NCBI RefSeq assembly: GCF_017491605.1
Contig: NZ_JAFGYY010000020.1
Span: forward strand, 1 to 64,000
DNA: 64,000 nt
DNA from: Pseudomonas sp. 30_B
GTDB lineage: Bacteria; Pseudomonadota; Gammaproteobacteria; Pseudomonadales; Pseudomonadaceae
Reading direction: 5' to 3'
Shown: piece by piece, positions 8,546 through 17,492 of the stretch
How positions within the stretch are numbered: the stretch's first letter is position 1
How the letters are laid out: each line of letters opens with the position of its first letter
The notes under the pieces: model-generated
The model's input: only the letters and a program-made list of their open reading frames with translations
Told to the model about the DNA's origin: nothing
Databases searched by the model: none
Made by a program: the position numbers and the translations under genes

Positions 8546-9565
8546 ATGTCCCGCATGATCCGTTTCCACCAGTTCGGTGACGCCTCGGTCCTGAAGATCG
8601 AGGAAATGCCGACCCCGCAACCGGGGCCGGGTGAAGTGCTGATTCGTACCCAGGCACTGGGCGTCAGTTGGCGCGACGTGCTCTGGCGGCAGAACCTCGC
8701 CCCGGATCAGGCCAAGCTGCCGGCGGGCATCGGTTATGAACTCTCCGGCATCGTCGAAGCCGTGGGCGAAGGGGTCGATGACCTCGAACCCGGCACCCCG
8801 GTGGCCAGCTTCCCGGCCAACTCGCCGAACCAGTACCCGGCCTGGGGCGACCATGTCGTTCTGCCGCGCACGTCGCTGACCCGCTACCCCGAGGTGCTCA
8901 GCCCGGTCGAAGCCGCCGTGCACTACACCGGCCTGCTGTATTCCTACTTCGCGCTGGTGGAACTGGCGCAGATCAAGCCCGGCCAGCGCGTGCTGATCAC
9001 CGAGGCCGGTCACTGCCTGGCTCCGCAGGCCGTGCAACTGGCCAAGGCACTCGGCGCCCAGGTGATCGCCACCACCAGCCACGAGGATAGCCGTGCGTTC
9101 CTCAAGGCGCTGGGTGCGGACAAGATCATCTACACCGAGGAACAGGACCTGGTGCTGGAAGTCGAGCGCTTCACCAAGGGCGAGGGCGTCGAGATCGTCC
9201 TCGACCAGTGCGCCGGCCCGCAGATGAAGCTGCTGGGTGATGTGGCCGCGCCGCGCGGCAAGCTGATCCTCTACGGCATCAACGGCGGCAACGACGCAGC
9301 CTTCCCGGCCTGTGCGGCGTTCAAGAAGCACCTGCAGTTCTACCGTCACTGTGTGTTGGACTTCACCGGGCAACCGGAGATCGGCCTGACCCGCAACGAC
9401 GAAGCCGTGCAACGGGCGCTGACCGCGATCAACCAGATGACCGCAGACCAGCTGCTCAAGCCGAGCATCGACCGGGTGTTCGACTTCGCCCAGTACCGCG
9501 ATGCCAACTACTACATGGAAACCTGCCCGGGCGGCGGCCGTGTGGTGATCAAGATGCCGGAGTGA
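8546..9565 (+). CDS. mexS: Quinone oxidoreductase-like protein MexS
   Basis: Zinc-independent medium-chain dehydrogenase/reductase; in P. aeruginosa loss of MexS activates MexT and the MexEF-OprN pump, probably by letting a toxic electrophile or metabolite accumulate. The N-terminal GroES-like domain covers about residues 1-125 and the NADPH-binding Rossmann domain about 130-270. The ATG at 8546 is chosen over the adjacent GTG at 8543 because GCGAGG sits six bases upstream of it. It is divergent from mexT, has a MexT-like box upstream and a strong terminator 18 bp downstream. Confidence 0.93.
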   Translation: MSRMIRFHQFGDASVLKIEEMPTPQPGPGEVLIRTQALGVSWRDVLWRQNLAPDQAKLPAGIGYELSGIVEAVGEGVDDLEPGTPVASFPANSPNQYPAWGDHVVLPRTSLTRYPEVLSPVEAAVHYTGLLYSYFALVELAQIKPGQRVLITEAGHCLAPQAVQLAKALGAQVIATTSHEDSRAFLKALGADKIIYTEEQDLVLEVERFTKGEGVEIVLDQCAGPQMKLLGDVAAPRGKLILYGINGGNDAAFPACAAFKKHLQFYRHCVLDFTGQPEIGLTRNDEAVQRALTAINQMTADQLLKPSIDRVFDFAQYRDANYYMETCPGGGRVVIKMPE

Positions 9566-9583
9566 TCCGTCATCGCTGAGGTG

Positions 9584-9611
9584 AAAAAGCCACTCTTCGG
9601 AGTGGCTTTTT
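9584..9611 (+). terminator. Rho-independent terminator of mexS
   Basis: AAAAAGCCACTC (9584-9595) pairs with GAGTGGCTTTTT around a TTCG tetraloop, followed by a T-run. Confidence 0.93.
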
Positions 9612-9654
9612 TGTGGCTGATGTCTCGGCCTGAGGGCCGACGGGCTGGCGCCCG

Positions 9655-9737
9655 TGATCGCGGATAAGATCCGCTCCTACGAGAGCCGCCTCGGTGCTAA
9701 CCGGTAAACCGTAGGAGCGGACTCCGTCCGCGATGCT
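9655..9737. repeat. Inverted REP pair
   Basis: ATCGCGGATAAGATCCGCTC then, 30 bp on and inverted, GTAGGAGCGGACTCCGTCCG. The second unit ends GCGATGCTC and leads directly into structured-element copy B. Confidence 0.8.
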
Positions 9738-9792
9738 CTTTCTTTCCGTAGGGCGCATAACGCCTCAAGCGTTATCCGCCATCTTGTTGTTC

Positions 9793-10150
9793 GGTGTTTC
9801 TGCGCCGCTTCTGCGTGTTCGGATGTCTTCTGTTTCGCCCCCTCGGGCGAGTTACTTTCTCAAACGACAGAAAGTAACCAAAGGTCTTTGCCCCATCATC
9901 CGGGTCCCGCTTCGCGGGACTGATTCGCTTCGCTCACCCTTCGGGCCAGCCTTCGGCTGTTACTACGCTTCGCTTCGTTTCCCTCGCTCCATCGAAGTTT
10001 CAGGGGCACGCGTCGACGGGCCATCCATGGCCCAACGACGCTCTCGCGGCATCCATGCCGCTCAACCCCTGAAACTCCGATTCCACTCGGCCTCCTGAAG
10101 GGGCGTTCCGGCGCGTGCGGACATTTCTCTGGAAGTCTTCAAGAGCAAAA
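9793..10150 (+). repeat. Dispersed structured element, copy B
   Basis: Full copy. Hairpin 1 has arms GTTACTTTCT (9851-9860) and AGAAAGTAAC (9869-9878) with the loop CAAACGAC; hairpin 2 is GTCCCGC-TTC-GCGGGAC (9904-9920). An extra stretch of about 65 bases (about 9921-9985) is absent from the other copies. The outer helix GTTTCAGGGG (9997-10006) pairs with CCCCTGAAAC (10066-10075) and encloses GGGCCAT/ATGGCCC and GCGGCA/TGCCGC hairpins. The tail is TTTCTCTGGAAGTCTTCAAG. It lies between mexS and the convergent GFA gene. A GTAGGGCGCATAACGCC hairpin-like sequence (about 9749-9782) precedes it. Confidence 0.9.
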
Positions 10151-10240
10151 CAAATGCAGGGGCCCGAGCTGGCTCTGCTCTCGCAGGAGCGGAGCTTCTC
10201 CGCGATAAGCGCCTGCAAGGCGCTCCTCATGTCCTGCCCG

Positions 10241-10588
10241 CTACACACTCCTGCCATCGTATTCCCGAACCTTCAGCCCACTCACATCCACGTCCGGCAG
10301 GCACCGCACATTGATCGCGGCAATCGGAGTACCGTCGGGCATCGCCCCATACGCCAGCGGCGCGCAGCCGCAGGTGGGGCAGAAGTGGTGCTGGATGCGG
10401 TGGGTGTTGAAGGTATAGGTGCTCATGGCGCTTTCCGGCGTGGTCAGGCGCAGCTTGTCCCGCGGCACGAACCACAGCAGCGAGCCCCGCCGGCTGCAGA
10501 TCGAACAGTTGCACTGGGTGACTTCGCCGATCTCGCCTTCGACGTCGAAGGCGATGCCGCCGCAGTGGCAGCTTCCGTGATACAGCAT
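10241..10588 (-). CDS. GFA-family zinc-binding protein
   Basis: Protein of the GFA fold (glutathione-dependent formaldehyde-activating enzyme / CENP-V family). Zinc-binding cysteines are visible as CHCGG near the N-terminus, CNCSIC at about residues 27-32 and CPTCGC at about 69-74, as expected for the two-zinc family. The start at 10588 (MLYHGSCHCGG) is preferred to the ATG six bases upstream because GAGGAG then lies seven bases away. Length 115 aa is typical. The substrate is unknown; most family members are not formaldehyde-related. Divergent from the lipoprotein gene at 10690. Confidence 0.85.
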   Translation of the reverse strand: MLYHGSCHCGGIAFDVEGEIGEVTQCNCSICSRRGSLLWFVPRDKLRLTTPESAMSTYTFNTHRIQHHFCPTCGCAPLAYGAMPDGTPIAAINVRCLPDVDVSGLKVREYDGRSV

Positions 10589-10689
10589 GATCATGCTCCT
10601 CGTGGAATGGACGAACAGGCAGTGTAGTCCGGCGCGAGCGGCCGGGGCCGTCTAAGCTGGAAGGCGCCTGCACAACCAAGGAGGTCGTC

Positions 10690-10968
10690 ATGAAGGCTCT
10701 GTACGCTGTACTCGCCGCCAGCCTGCTGCTGGTCGGCTGCTCGGGCACCACGGTCAATCGCGAAAGCTGCGCCACCGAACTGAACGCGGCCTGGAAGGAG
10801 TTGGACCTGGCCAAGGCCGAGGGCTTTGCCGGCACCGTGAGTTACTCCAAGGCGTTCACCCTGATCACCGCCGCCAAGACCGAGCAACAGGTCGAGTCCT
10901 ACGGTGGCTGCCTCGACAAGGCCAGCAAGGCGCGTTACTACATCAAGGAATCTCGCGCCGGACGTTAG
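10690..10968 (+). CDS. Small lipoprotein, 92 aa
   Basis: A lipoprotein signal peptide (MKALYAVLAASLLLVGC) with lipobox LVGC predicts acylation at Cys17 and export. The mature part is about 76 residues, helical, with two cysteines (SCATE and GGCLD) that could form a disulfide. AAGGAGG lies five bases upstream of the ATG. No domain recognised. It is probably a small periplasmic or outer-membrane-attached protein of unknown function. Single gene, divergent from the GFA gene. Confidence 0.75.
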   Translation: MKALYAVLAASLLLVGCSGTTVNRESCATELNAAWKELDLAKAEGFAGTVSYSKAFTLITAAKTEQQVESYGGCLDKASKARYYIKESRAGR

Positions 10969-11053
10969 TGTCGGGTGCCTGGAGGCCCTGGCACGGGCAT
11001 AATCGCCGGGCGGACGGACGCATCGATCCGCCCGGCAGTCAGGGGAACCTTGC

Positions 11054-11662
11054 ATGCAACTCGACTTCACCACCCTCGCGCCCGCCGACGCCTACCGTTG
11101 GCTGGCTTCCACCGTCACTCCGCGTCCGATCGCCTGGGTTTCCACATTGTCCGCCGAGGGCAAGAGCAACCTCGCGCCGTTCAGTTTCTTCCAGGTCATC
11201 AGCGACGAGCCGCCGACCCTGATGGTCAACACCAGCGTGCGTGACGACGGCAGCGTGAAGGACACCCTGCGCAACGTTCGTGAAACCGGCGAACTGGTCA
11301 TCCACCTGGTCAGTGCCGCCCAGGCCGAGGCGATGAACGCCACTGCCGCGTGGCTGCCCCACGGTGTCAGCGAGATCGAGCACGCCGGCATTGCCACGCT
11401 GCCCAGCGAGCGCGTGAAAGCGCCGCGCGTGGCCGCAGCGCCAGTGGCCTTCGAGTGCCAACTGGCCGAGATCATTCCCTATCCGGCGGACAACCCCAGC
11501 GCCTACCTGATCTTCGCCCGCGTGCTGCTGGCGCATGTCGACGACGGCGTGATGCGCGACGAGCGCCATGTCGATCCGGCGAAGCTGGACCTGGTGGGGC
11601 GTCTGGGCGGAGCCCAGTACAGCTACACCCGCGACACCTTCAGCATGGCTCGCCCCAAGTAG
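11054..11662 (+). CDS. Flavin reductase-like (FMN-binding split-barrel) protein
   Basis: Member of the flavin reductase-like domain family (DIM6/NTAB): FMN-binding split barrel covering about residues 10-160, with the characteristic TVTPRPIAWVSTLSAEGKSN and LAPFSFFQVISDEPPTLMV motifs. The family includes NADH:flavin oxidoreductases that supply reduced flavin to monooxygenases, but many members of about 200 aa have no proven partner. AGGGGAA precedes the start. It converges on the hypothetical gene at 11673, separated by ten bases. No monooxygenase is adjacent, so the partner is unknown. Confidence 0.85.
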   Translation: MQLDFTTLAPADAYRWLASTVTPRPIAWVSTLSAEGKSNLAPFSFFQVISDEPPTLMVNTSVRDDGSVKDTLRNVRETGELVIHLVSAAQAEAMNATAAWLPHGVSEIEHAGIATLPSERVKAPRVAAAPVAFECQLAEIIPYPADNPSAYLIFARVLLAHVDDGVMRDERHVDPAKLDLVGRLGGAQYSYTRDTFSMARPK

Positions 11663-11672
11663 TCCCTTTCCG

Positions 11673-12047
11673 TCAGACGAACTCCAGCGCAAGGCCGAGG
11701 TGCCAGCGGTTGCCGCTGAACCTCGCCGCGTCCAGCCGTTCGCCCAGGGCGAACAGTTCCTGCAGCAGGGCAGGGCGGTTGGCGAACGCCAGCGCCCGGT
11801 CCTGGATCAGCCCGAGCAGGGACTGAACCAGACGCCAACCGCTGTCGGCGTCGAACCAGCAGTCGAGCAGCTCACCCTTGTCGTCATCGCAGTCGAACGG
11901 ACAGAGGAAGTGCGCAATCGGCGGCATCATCCGTTGTTTCAGCAAGGGGTCGATCCGTTGCTGTTCGCGGTACAGCTCCGGCAGTTGCAGCTCGGCGGCG
12001 AATCCGGCAAGCGGACGCTGCAGGATGAGTCGATAGCAGGCCCTCAT
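11673..12047 (-). CDS. Hypothetical protein, about 124 aa
   Basis: Soluble protein starting MRACYRLILQRPLAGFAAEL. The frame is open further upstream, but residues before this Met look like translated noncoding sequence. It is Leu-rich and helical with an acidic central stretch (FDCDDDKGELLDCWFDADSG). No family recognised. Its end lies ten bases from the convergent flavin reductase gene. A GTG two codons upstream is an alternative start. Confidence 0.55.
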   Translation of the reverse strand: MRACYRLILQRPLAGFAAELQLPELYREQQRIDPLLKQRMMPPIAHFLCPFDCDDDKGELLDCWFDADSGWRLVQSLLGLIQDRALAFANRPALLQELFALGERLDAARFSGNRWHLGLALEFV

Positions 12048-12314
12048 TCGCACACCCCGTTTCAAGTCAGAGGTGTGGGAATTTGCCCCTGGGCCCCAGT
12101 GCGACGCTGTCAGCGTCGTCTGCAGGTTGTGTCTGAAATCTCCTGTCAGTGTTCTGGATACGACCTGCACGTATCTTTCCGCAGCATCACGGTGCCATCA
12201 CCGCCCCGGACTCTATCCAGCATCCGACGGCGCTCCTAATGTTCCTCGAAAAAACGACGACAACGAACAGGAGACCTTCGCATCGAAGGATCACCTGCAC
12301 GCGGGGGAGATGCC

Positions 12315-14270
12315 ATGGTTGCGTTCGTGCAACGACGTCTGGCCGACATGGGAACGGCGAAGAAACTGGCCATCGGATTCGGCCTGGTGCTGTTGTTGAC
12401 GGCGCTGGTGGCGGCGATCGGCGTCGCTTCGCTGCGTTCGATTTCGCAGCGCTTCGAACTGCTCAACGACCTGTCGGCGATCAACCGCTCGGTACTGGAG
12501 ATGCGCCTGCGCGAAAAGGACTTCGTGCTCGATGGCGACCCCAAGGCCGCGGAGGACCTGCGCAAGCATGCCGCGCAACTGGGCGAGCGAGTGGCACGGC
12601 TCAAGGCGCTGCCCGAACAGGCGGCGACCATGACCCAGGTGGAGCAGGGCATCGCCGACTACCTGGCCGCCTTCGACCGCTTCGAGCAGTCCAGCAAGAG
12701 CCGGCGCCTGTCGCTGGACGCCGCGAGCTGGTCGGTGAGCGGCGCATCCAACAGCCTGGACATCCTGCAATCGAGCCTCGCCGACGACGGCGCGTACGAG
12801 CTGAAGGAGTCCCAGGGGCAGAAGGGCGAGGAGCTGTTGCAGCAGGCCGGGCAGGTCAGCCAGCTGTCCCGCCTGGTACTGCAGGGGCTCAACGAAGCCC
12901 GCTCGCGCCTGGAAGCCGGTGGCGAGGAGAAGCCCGCCGACGGCCGTATCAAGTCCGCCGCCGAGGCGCTGGAGCTGTCCAGCAAACTGCAGGCGAGCAT
13001 CACCGATCCGACCTATGTCTCGGTGCTCAAGGACGTGGTCACCAATATCAACGCCTTCGTCGAGAAGCTCGACGAATACACCGCCGCCCTGCAGCAGGAA
13101 AAACAGGTACACGCGCAGATGCGCGAACGCTCGGAGCAGATCATGCAGCGGGTGGATGACGCCTACGCCGCGCAGCAATCGGCCATGCTCGCCGGGCTGC
13201 GCACCAACGCCGGGCTGATCCTCGGTTCGGCGGCGCTGGCGCTGCTGGTGGGGGCGCTGGCGGCGCTGCTGATCACCTGGATGATCGTGCGACCGTTGCG
13301 CCAGGTGATAGCCATGGCCAGCCGCATCGCCGAGGGCGACCTGAGCGCCAGCATCGAGGTGCGGCGCAAGGACGAAGTGGGACAACTGATGCTGGCCGTG
13401 GCGAGCATGGCCGACAGCCTGCGCGGCATCGTCAGCCGTCTGCGCGATGGCGTCGGGCAGATCACCGCGTCGGCGCAGGCACTGTCCGGCGTCACCGAAC
13501 GCACCCAGCTCGGGGTGAACACGCAGAAGGCCGAGACCGACCAGGTGGCCACCGCGATGAACCAGATGGCCGCCACCGTGCACGACGTGGCGCGCAATGC
13601 CGAAGAGGCCGCCAGCTCCGCCGAGCAGGCCGACGGCAAGGTGGCCAGCGGGCAGGAGGTGGTACGCCAGACCCTCGGCCGCATCGAGCAACTGGCCGAG
13701 GCGGTGCGTACCGCCACCCAGAGCATCGAGCAGCTCGGCCGCGAGAGCCAGAGCATCGGCAGCGTGCTCGACGTGATCAAGAGTGTCGCCGAGCAGACCA
13801 ACCTGCTGGCCCTCAACGCTGCCATCGAGGCGGCGCGGGCAGGGGAGCAGGGGCGCGGTTTCGCCGTGGTCGCCGATGAAGTGCGCGCCCTGGCGCGGCG
13901 TACCCAGCAGTCCACGTCCGAGATCGAAAGCCTGATCACGTCCCTGCAGAGCGACGCCGCCACCTCGGTGCAGCGCATGCAGCGCAGCCACGCGCTGGTG
14001 GAAATGACCGTGGGCGATGCGGTGCAGACCGAGGCGGCGCTGGGCACCATCGCCTCGGCCGTGGCGGTGATCCACCAGATGAACCAGCAGATCGCCGCTG
14101 CGTCCGAACAGCAGAGCGCGGTGGCCGAGGAGATCAGCCGCAGCGTCACCAGCATCCGCGGCATCGCCGACGAATCGGCTCAGGCCATGGAGTCCACCGC
14201 GTCCTCCAGCGTCGAGCTGGCGCAGCTCAGCCGCGAGCTACAGGGCCTGGTCGGGCAGTTCCGGCTGTGA
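12315..14270 (+). CDS. Methyl-accepting chemotaxis protein
   Basis: Transmembrane chemoreceptor of 651 aa. TM1 is at about residues 16-40, followed by a long all-helical periplasmic sensor (about 40-295) of the helical bimodular (HBM) type by length and helical character, TM2 at about 297-320 (AGLILGSAALALLVGALAAL), a HAMP domain (about 320-375) and the cytoplasmic signalling domain. The hairpin tip EQTNLLALNAAIEAARAGEQ that contacts CheA/CheW is intact. There is no C-terminal CheR-binding pentapeptide. HBM receptors known in Pseudomonas sense organic acids; the ligand here is not predictable. Its 3' end overlaps the convergent SulP gene by 33 bp. Confidence 0.93.
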   Translation: MVAFVQRRLADMGTAKKLAIGFGLVLLLTALVAAIGVASLRSISQRFELLNDLSAINRSVLEMRLREKDFVLDGDPKAAEDLRKHAAQLGERVARLKALPEQAATMTQVEQGIADYLAAFDRFEQSSKSRRLSLDAASWSVSGASNSLDILQSSLADDGAYELKESQGQKGEELLQQAGQVSQLSRLVLQGLNEARSRLEAGGEEKPADGRIKSAAEALELSSKLQASITDPTYVSVLKDVVTNINAFVEKLDEYTAALQQEKQVHAQMRERSEQIMQRVDDAYAAQQSAMLAGLRTNAGLILGSAALALLVGALAALLITWMIVRPLRQVIAMASRIAEGDLSASIEVRRKDEVGQLMLAVASMADSLRGIVSRLRDGVGQITASAQALSGVTERTQLGVNTQKAETDQVATAMNQMAATVHDVARNAEEAASSAEQADGKVASGQEVVRQTLGRIEQLAEAVRTATQSIEQLGRESQSIGSVLDVIKSVAEQTNLLALNAAIEAARAGEQGRGFAVVADEVRALARRTQQSTSEIESLITSLQSDAATSVQRMQRSHALVEMTVGDAVQTEAALGTIASAVAVIHQMNQQIAAASEQQSAVAEEISRSVTSIRGIADESAQAMESTASSSVELAQLSRELQGLVGQFRL

Positions 14271-15989
14271 TGCCTCGGCCGCCGCCCGCTCGGCGGCGGC
14301 CTGCTCGCGCTTGCGCTGCTGGTGCCAGCGCCGGTAGGCCTTGACGCCCGCCCGCACCGAGCTGAACACCAGCGGCGGCTTCACCTCGCCCAAGGCGCCG
14401 GAGCGCTTGAGCATCGCTAGGGTTTCGCCGGTGACCCGCGCCAGGGACAGGTGCACGCCCTGGGCGTCGAGCGTCTGCTGCACTTCGCGCAGCGTCGTCA
14501 GGCCGCTGATGTCCAGGTTGAGAATGCCCTCGGCATTGAGCAGCACCGCGCGCGGGTGCGTGGACTGGGCGACGACTTCGAGGAGGCGCTGCTTGAAGTA
14601 GTCGGCATTGAAGAACAGCAGCGGCGCATCGAAGCGATAGATCACCAGACCCGGCAGGGTGTGCGCATTGGGGTACTGCTCCAGCTCCACCTGGCCGTCG
14701 ATGCCGTGCACCCAGCCCAGCACCGCGTCGTGCGGGCGGTAGGTGAGGTAGAGCAGGCGCAGCAGGGCGAGCATGATGGCGACGAAGATGCCCGGCAGCA
14801 CGCCGACGCTCAGTACGCCCACGGTGGTCAGTACGCAGAGAGCGAATTCGAACCGGCTCAGGTTCCAGAAGCCGCGCAGGGCCGTGAAGTCGATCAGCCC
14901 CCAGCCGGCCATCAGCAGCACCGCGCCCAGCGCCGGCACCGGCACCCAGCCCAGCGGCTTGCTGAACAGCAGCAGGATCACGCCGATCACTAGGGCGGCA
15001 ACTACCCCGACCATCTGGCTCTTGCCGCCGACCATGTCGTTCACCGCGGTGCGCGAGTCGGCGCCGCTGATCACGAAGCCCTGGGAAATCCCGGCGCCGA
15101 TATTGGCCATGCCCAGCGCCATGAACTCGTGGTTGGCGTCGACGCTGTAGCCGTGGCGGGCGGCGAAGCTGCGGGCGGTGAGCATGGCGCTGCAGAAACT
15201 GATGATGGTAATGCCCATGGCATCGCGGAACAGGCTGCCCATCTCCTCGATGGTGGTGTGCGGCAGGCTCAGCGTGGGCAGGCCCTGGGGCACTTCGCCG
15301 AGCAGCTTGATGCCGTACTGGTCGAGCCCCAGCAGCGCCGCCGCCAGGGTGGCGAACAGCACGCCGACCAGGGCGCCGGGGATCTTCGGGTAGAAGCGCG
15401 GCAGGACGATCATCAGCAGCAGCGTGGCGCTGCCCAGCGCCAGTGTCGGCAGGTGGGTGGACTCCAGGTTGCGCAGCAGGGCGATCAGGCCCCGCAGAAA
15501 GCCGCTGGTCTCGCTGTGGTAGCCCAGCAGCTTGCCGAGTTGTCCGGCGATCAGGCTCAGGCCGATGCCGTTGAGATAACCCACCAGGGTTGGCCGCGAA
15601 AGGAAGCTGGCGACGAAGCCGGCACGGGCGAAACCGGCGGCGATGGACAGCGCGCCGACCATCACCGCGACGATCATCGACAACTGCAGCAGGCGTTGCG
15701 GGTCGCCGGCCGCCAGCGGGGTGATCGCGGCGGCCACCATGGCGGCGGTGGCGGCGTCCGGGCCGACCATCAGCTGCCGCGAGCTGCCCACCAGGGCGTA
15801 GATCAGCATTGGCAGGATGCAGGCGTAGAGCCCGACCTGGGCGGGGAAGCCGATGATCTGCGCGTAGGCGATGGCGGTGGGGATCTGCACCGCGGCGACC
15901 GAGAGGCCGGCCTGGACATCGCGGGTCAGCCAGTCACGGCGGTAGTGCAACAGGCTGTTCAGACCGGGCAGCCATTGGGCGAGGGGCAT
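14238..15989 (-). CDS. SulP-family anion transporter with STAS domain
   Basis: Inner-membrane SLC26/SulP transporter of sulfate, bicarbonate or a related anion. The membrane domain (about residues 15-400) begins with the family signature region around AGLSVAAVQIPTAIAYAQII and contains roughly 12-14 TM segments. A cytoplasmic STAS domain follows (about 430-540), including the ILNLDISGLTTLREV segment. The C-terminus is Ala/Glu/Arg-rich. The ATG at 15989 has AAGGA upstream; the longer frame would need a TTG start. Substrate not predictable from sequence. The stop lies inside the convergent chemoreceptor gene. Confidence 0.92.
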   Translation of the reverse strand: MPLAQWLPGLNSLLHYRRDWLTRDVQAGLSVAAVQIPTAIAYAQIIGFPAQVGLYACILPMLIYALVGSSRQLMVGPDAATAAMVAAAITPLAAGDPQRLLQLSMIVAVMVGALSIAAGFARAGFVASFLSRPTLVGYLNGIGLSLIAGQLGKLLGYHSETSGFLRGLIALLRNLESTHLPTLALGSATLLLMIVLPRFYPKIPGALVGVLFATLAAALLGLDQYGIKLLGEVPQGLPTLSLPHTTIEEMGSLFRDAMGITIISFCSAMLTARSFAARHGYSVDANHEFMALGMANIGAGISQGFVISGADSRTAVNDMVGGKSQMVGVVAALVIGVILLLFSKPLGWVPVPALGAVLLMAGWGLIDFTALRGFWNLSRFEFALCVLTTVGVLSVGVLPGIFVAIMLALLRLLYLTYRPHDAVLGWVHGIDGQVELEQYPNAHTLPGLVIYRFDAPLLFFNADYFKQRLLEVVAQSTHPRAVLLNAEGILNLDISGLTTLREVQQTLDAQGVHLSLARVTGETLAMLKRSGALGEVKPPLVFSSVRAGVKAYRRWHQQRKREQAAAERAAAEASQPELPDQAL

Positions 15990-16087
15990 CGGTGAATCTT
16001 CCTTGGGTGCGACCAAGGAGCAATCTTAGATGCAATGGGGACGCCAGGCTTGTCGAAAATCAGTGAGATAGAGGGATCGGGCGTGTC

Positions 16088-16216
16088 GCAGGGCGTACAA
16101 CCGTTCGCGGTTGTACGCCGACATGCCGGGCCTCGGCACCGGCTTCGCGATCGAATCCGGAGCGCCGTGAAACCAAGGTGAATCGGCGTATAACGGCGAA
16201 CGTTATACGCCCTACG
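16088..16216. repeat. Composite palindromic repeat (REP-like), copy 1
   Basis: Hairpin GGCGTACAACCG-TTCG-CGGTTGTACGCC (16092-16119, 12-bp perfect stem) and, about 65 bp on, hairpin GGCGTATAACG-GCGAA-CGTTATACGCC (16185-16211, 11-bp perfect stem) followed by CTACG. The same composite occurs in the same order and orientation at 18272-18391. Confidence 0.85.
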
Positions 16217-16260
16217 CCCCTGGTATCGCGGTGTCGGATTGATGGTTCGCGATCAGCCTG

Positions 16261-17265
16261 TCAGACCTTCAGCACCAGCTTGCCGAAGTTCTCCCCGCTG
16301 AACAGCTTCGCCAGGGTCTCGGGGAAGGTTTCCAGTCCTTCGACGATGTCTTCCCTGGACTTCAGCTTGCCCTCGGCGATCCACCCGGCCATGTCCTTGA
16401 AGCCTTCCGGGAAGCGACTGGCGTAGTCCATCACCACCATGCCTTCCATGCGCGCGCGGTTGACCAGCAGCGACAGGTAGTTGGCCGGGCCACGCACCGC
16501 TTCCTTGTTGTTGTACTGGCTGATCGCGCCGCAGATCACCACCCGCGCCTTGGGCGCCAGGCGGGCCAGCACGGCGTCGAGGATGTCGCCGCCGACGTTG
16601 TCGAAGAACACGTTCACGCCTTTCGGGCACTCGCGCTTGAGCCCGGCGTTGACGTCCTCGGCCTTGTAGTCGATGGCGCCGTCGAAGCCCAGTTCGTCCA
16701 CCAGGTAGCGGCACTTGTCCGCGCCACCGGCGATGCCGACCACGCGGCAGCCTTTGATCTTCGCGATCTGTCCGACCACGCTGCCCACCGCGCCGGCAGC
16801 GCCGGAGACCACCACGGTGTCACCGGCCTGCGGCAGGCCGACGTCGAGGAAGCCGAAGTAGGCGGTCATGCCGGTCATGCCCAGCGCCGAGAGGTACAGC
16901 GGCAGCGGCGCGCGCTGGCTGTCGACCTTGTAGAAGCCCTTGGGCTCGCCGAGGAAGTAATCCTGCACGCCGAGGGCGCCGTTCACTTCGTCGCCAACCT
17001 TGAAGTCCGGGTGCTGCGAGGCGATCACCTTGCCCACGCCCAGGGCCCGCATCACATCGCCGATGGCCACCGGGGCGATGTAGGACTTGGCGTCGTTCAT
17101 CCAGCCGCGCATGGCCGGGTCCAGCGACAGGTACTGGTTCTGCACCAGGATCTGCCCCGGGCCGGGCTCGCCGACCGGGGTTTCCACGTAGGCGAAGGTG
17201 TCGCGGGTGGCGGCGCCGACCGGGCGCTGGGCGAGCTGGAACTGGCGGTTGATCTGGGCGGTCAT
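16261..17265 (-). CDS. NADP-dependent zinc-free oxidoreductase (2-alkenal/curcumin reductase type)
   Basis: Medium-chain reductase of the leukotriene B4 dehydrogenase / curcumin reductase group, 334 aa. The N-terminal GroES-like domain carries LSLDPAMRGWMNDAKSY, characteristic of this group and lacking the zinc ligands of alcohol dehydrogenases. The Rossmann domain contains VSGAAGAVGSVVGQIAK and later FFDNVGGDILD. The likely reaction is NADPH-dependent reduction of the C=C bond of alpha,beta-unsaturated carbonyls, a detoxification role. Divergent from the SDR at 17493, with the duplicated palindromic composite on both sides of the pair. Confidence 0.9.
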   Translation of the reverse strand: MTAQINRQFQLAQRPVGAATRDTFAYVETPVGEPGPGQILVQNQYLSLDPAMRGWMNDAKSYIAPVAIGDVMRALGVGKVIASQHPDFKVGDEVNGALGVQDYFLGEPKGFYKVDSQRAPLPLYLSALGMTGMTAYFGFLDVGLPQAGDTVVVSGAAGAVGSVVGQIAKIKGCRVVGIAGGADKCRYLVDELGFDGAIDYKAEDVNAGLKRECPKGVNVFFDNVGGDILDAVLARLAPKARVVICGAISQYNNKEAVRGPANYLSLLVNRARMEGMVVMDYASRFPEGFKDMAGWIAEGKLKSREDIVEGLETFPETLAKLFSGENFGKLVLKV

Positions 17266-17492
17266 GGCAGTGAACTCATGAAGGGGAAAGTCTTAGGTGA
17301 TAGTCCGCGGGGCGGGTGGCGGCAAGTTTCGTCCGCCGGGGGAATACCCATCCATCGGTGACAGTGATCCTCGCTCGTAGCAACCATCATCGCGATGGAT
17401 GCAATGACGTCGTCCCGCCTGATAGTGCTTCGCCTCTGCGGGCGGCTGACTAGACTGCGACGGTTCTCCCCATTTCGCATCGAGGTTCGCTC

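Noticed and set aside
12291..14075. 594-codon frame antisense to the chemoreceptor
   Set aside because: Shadow of the chemoreceptor coding sequence; repetitive His/Gly/Leu composition without a start signal.
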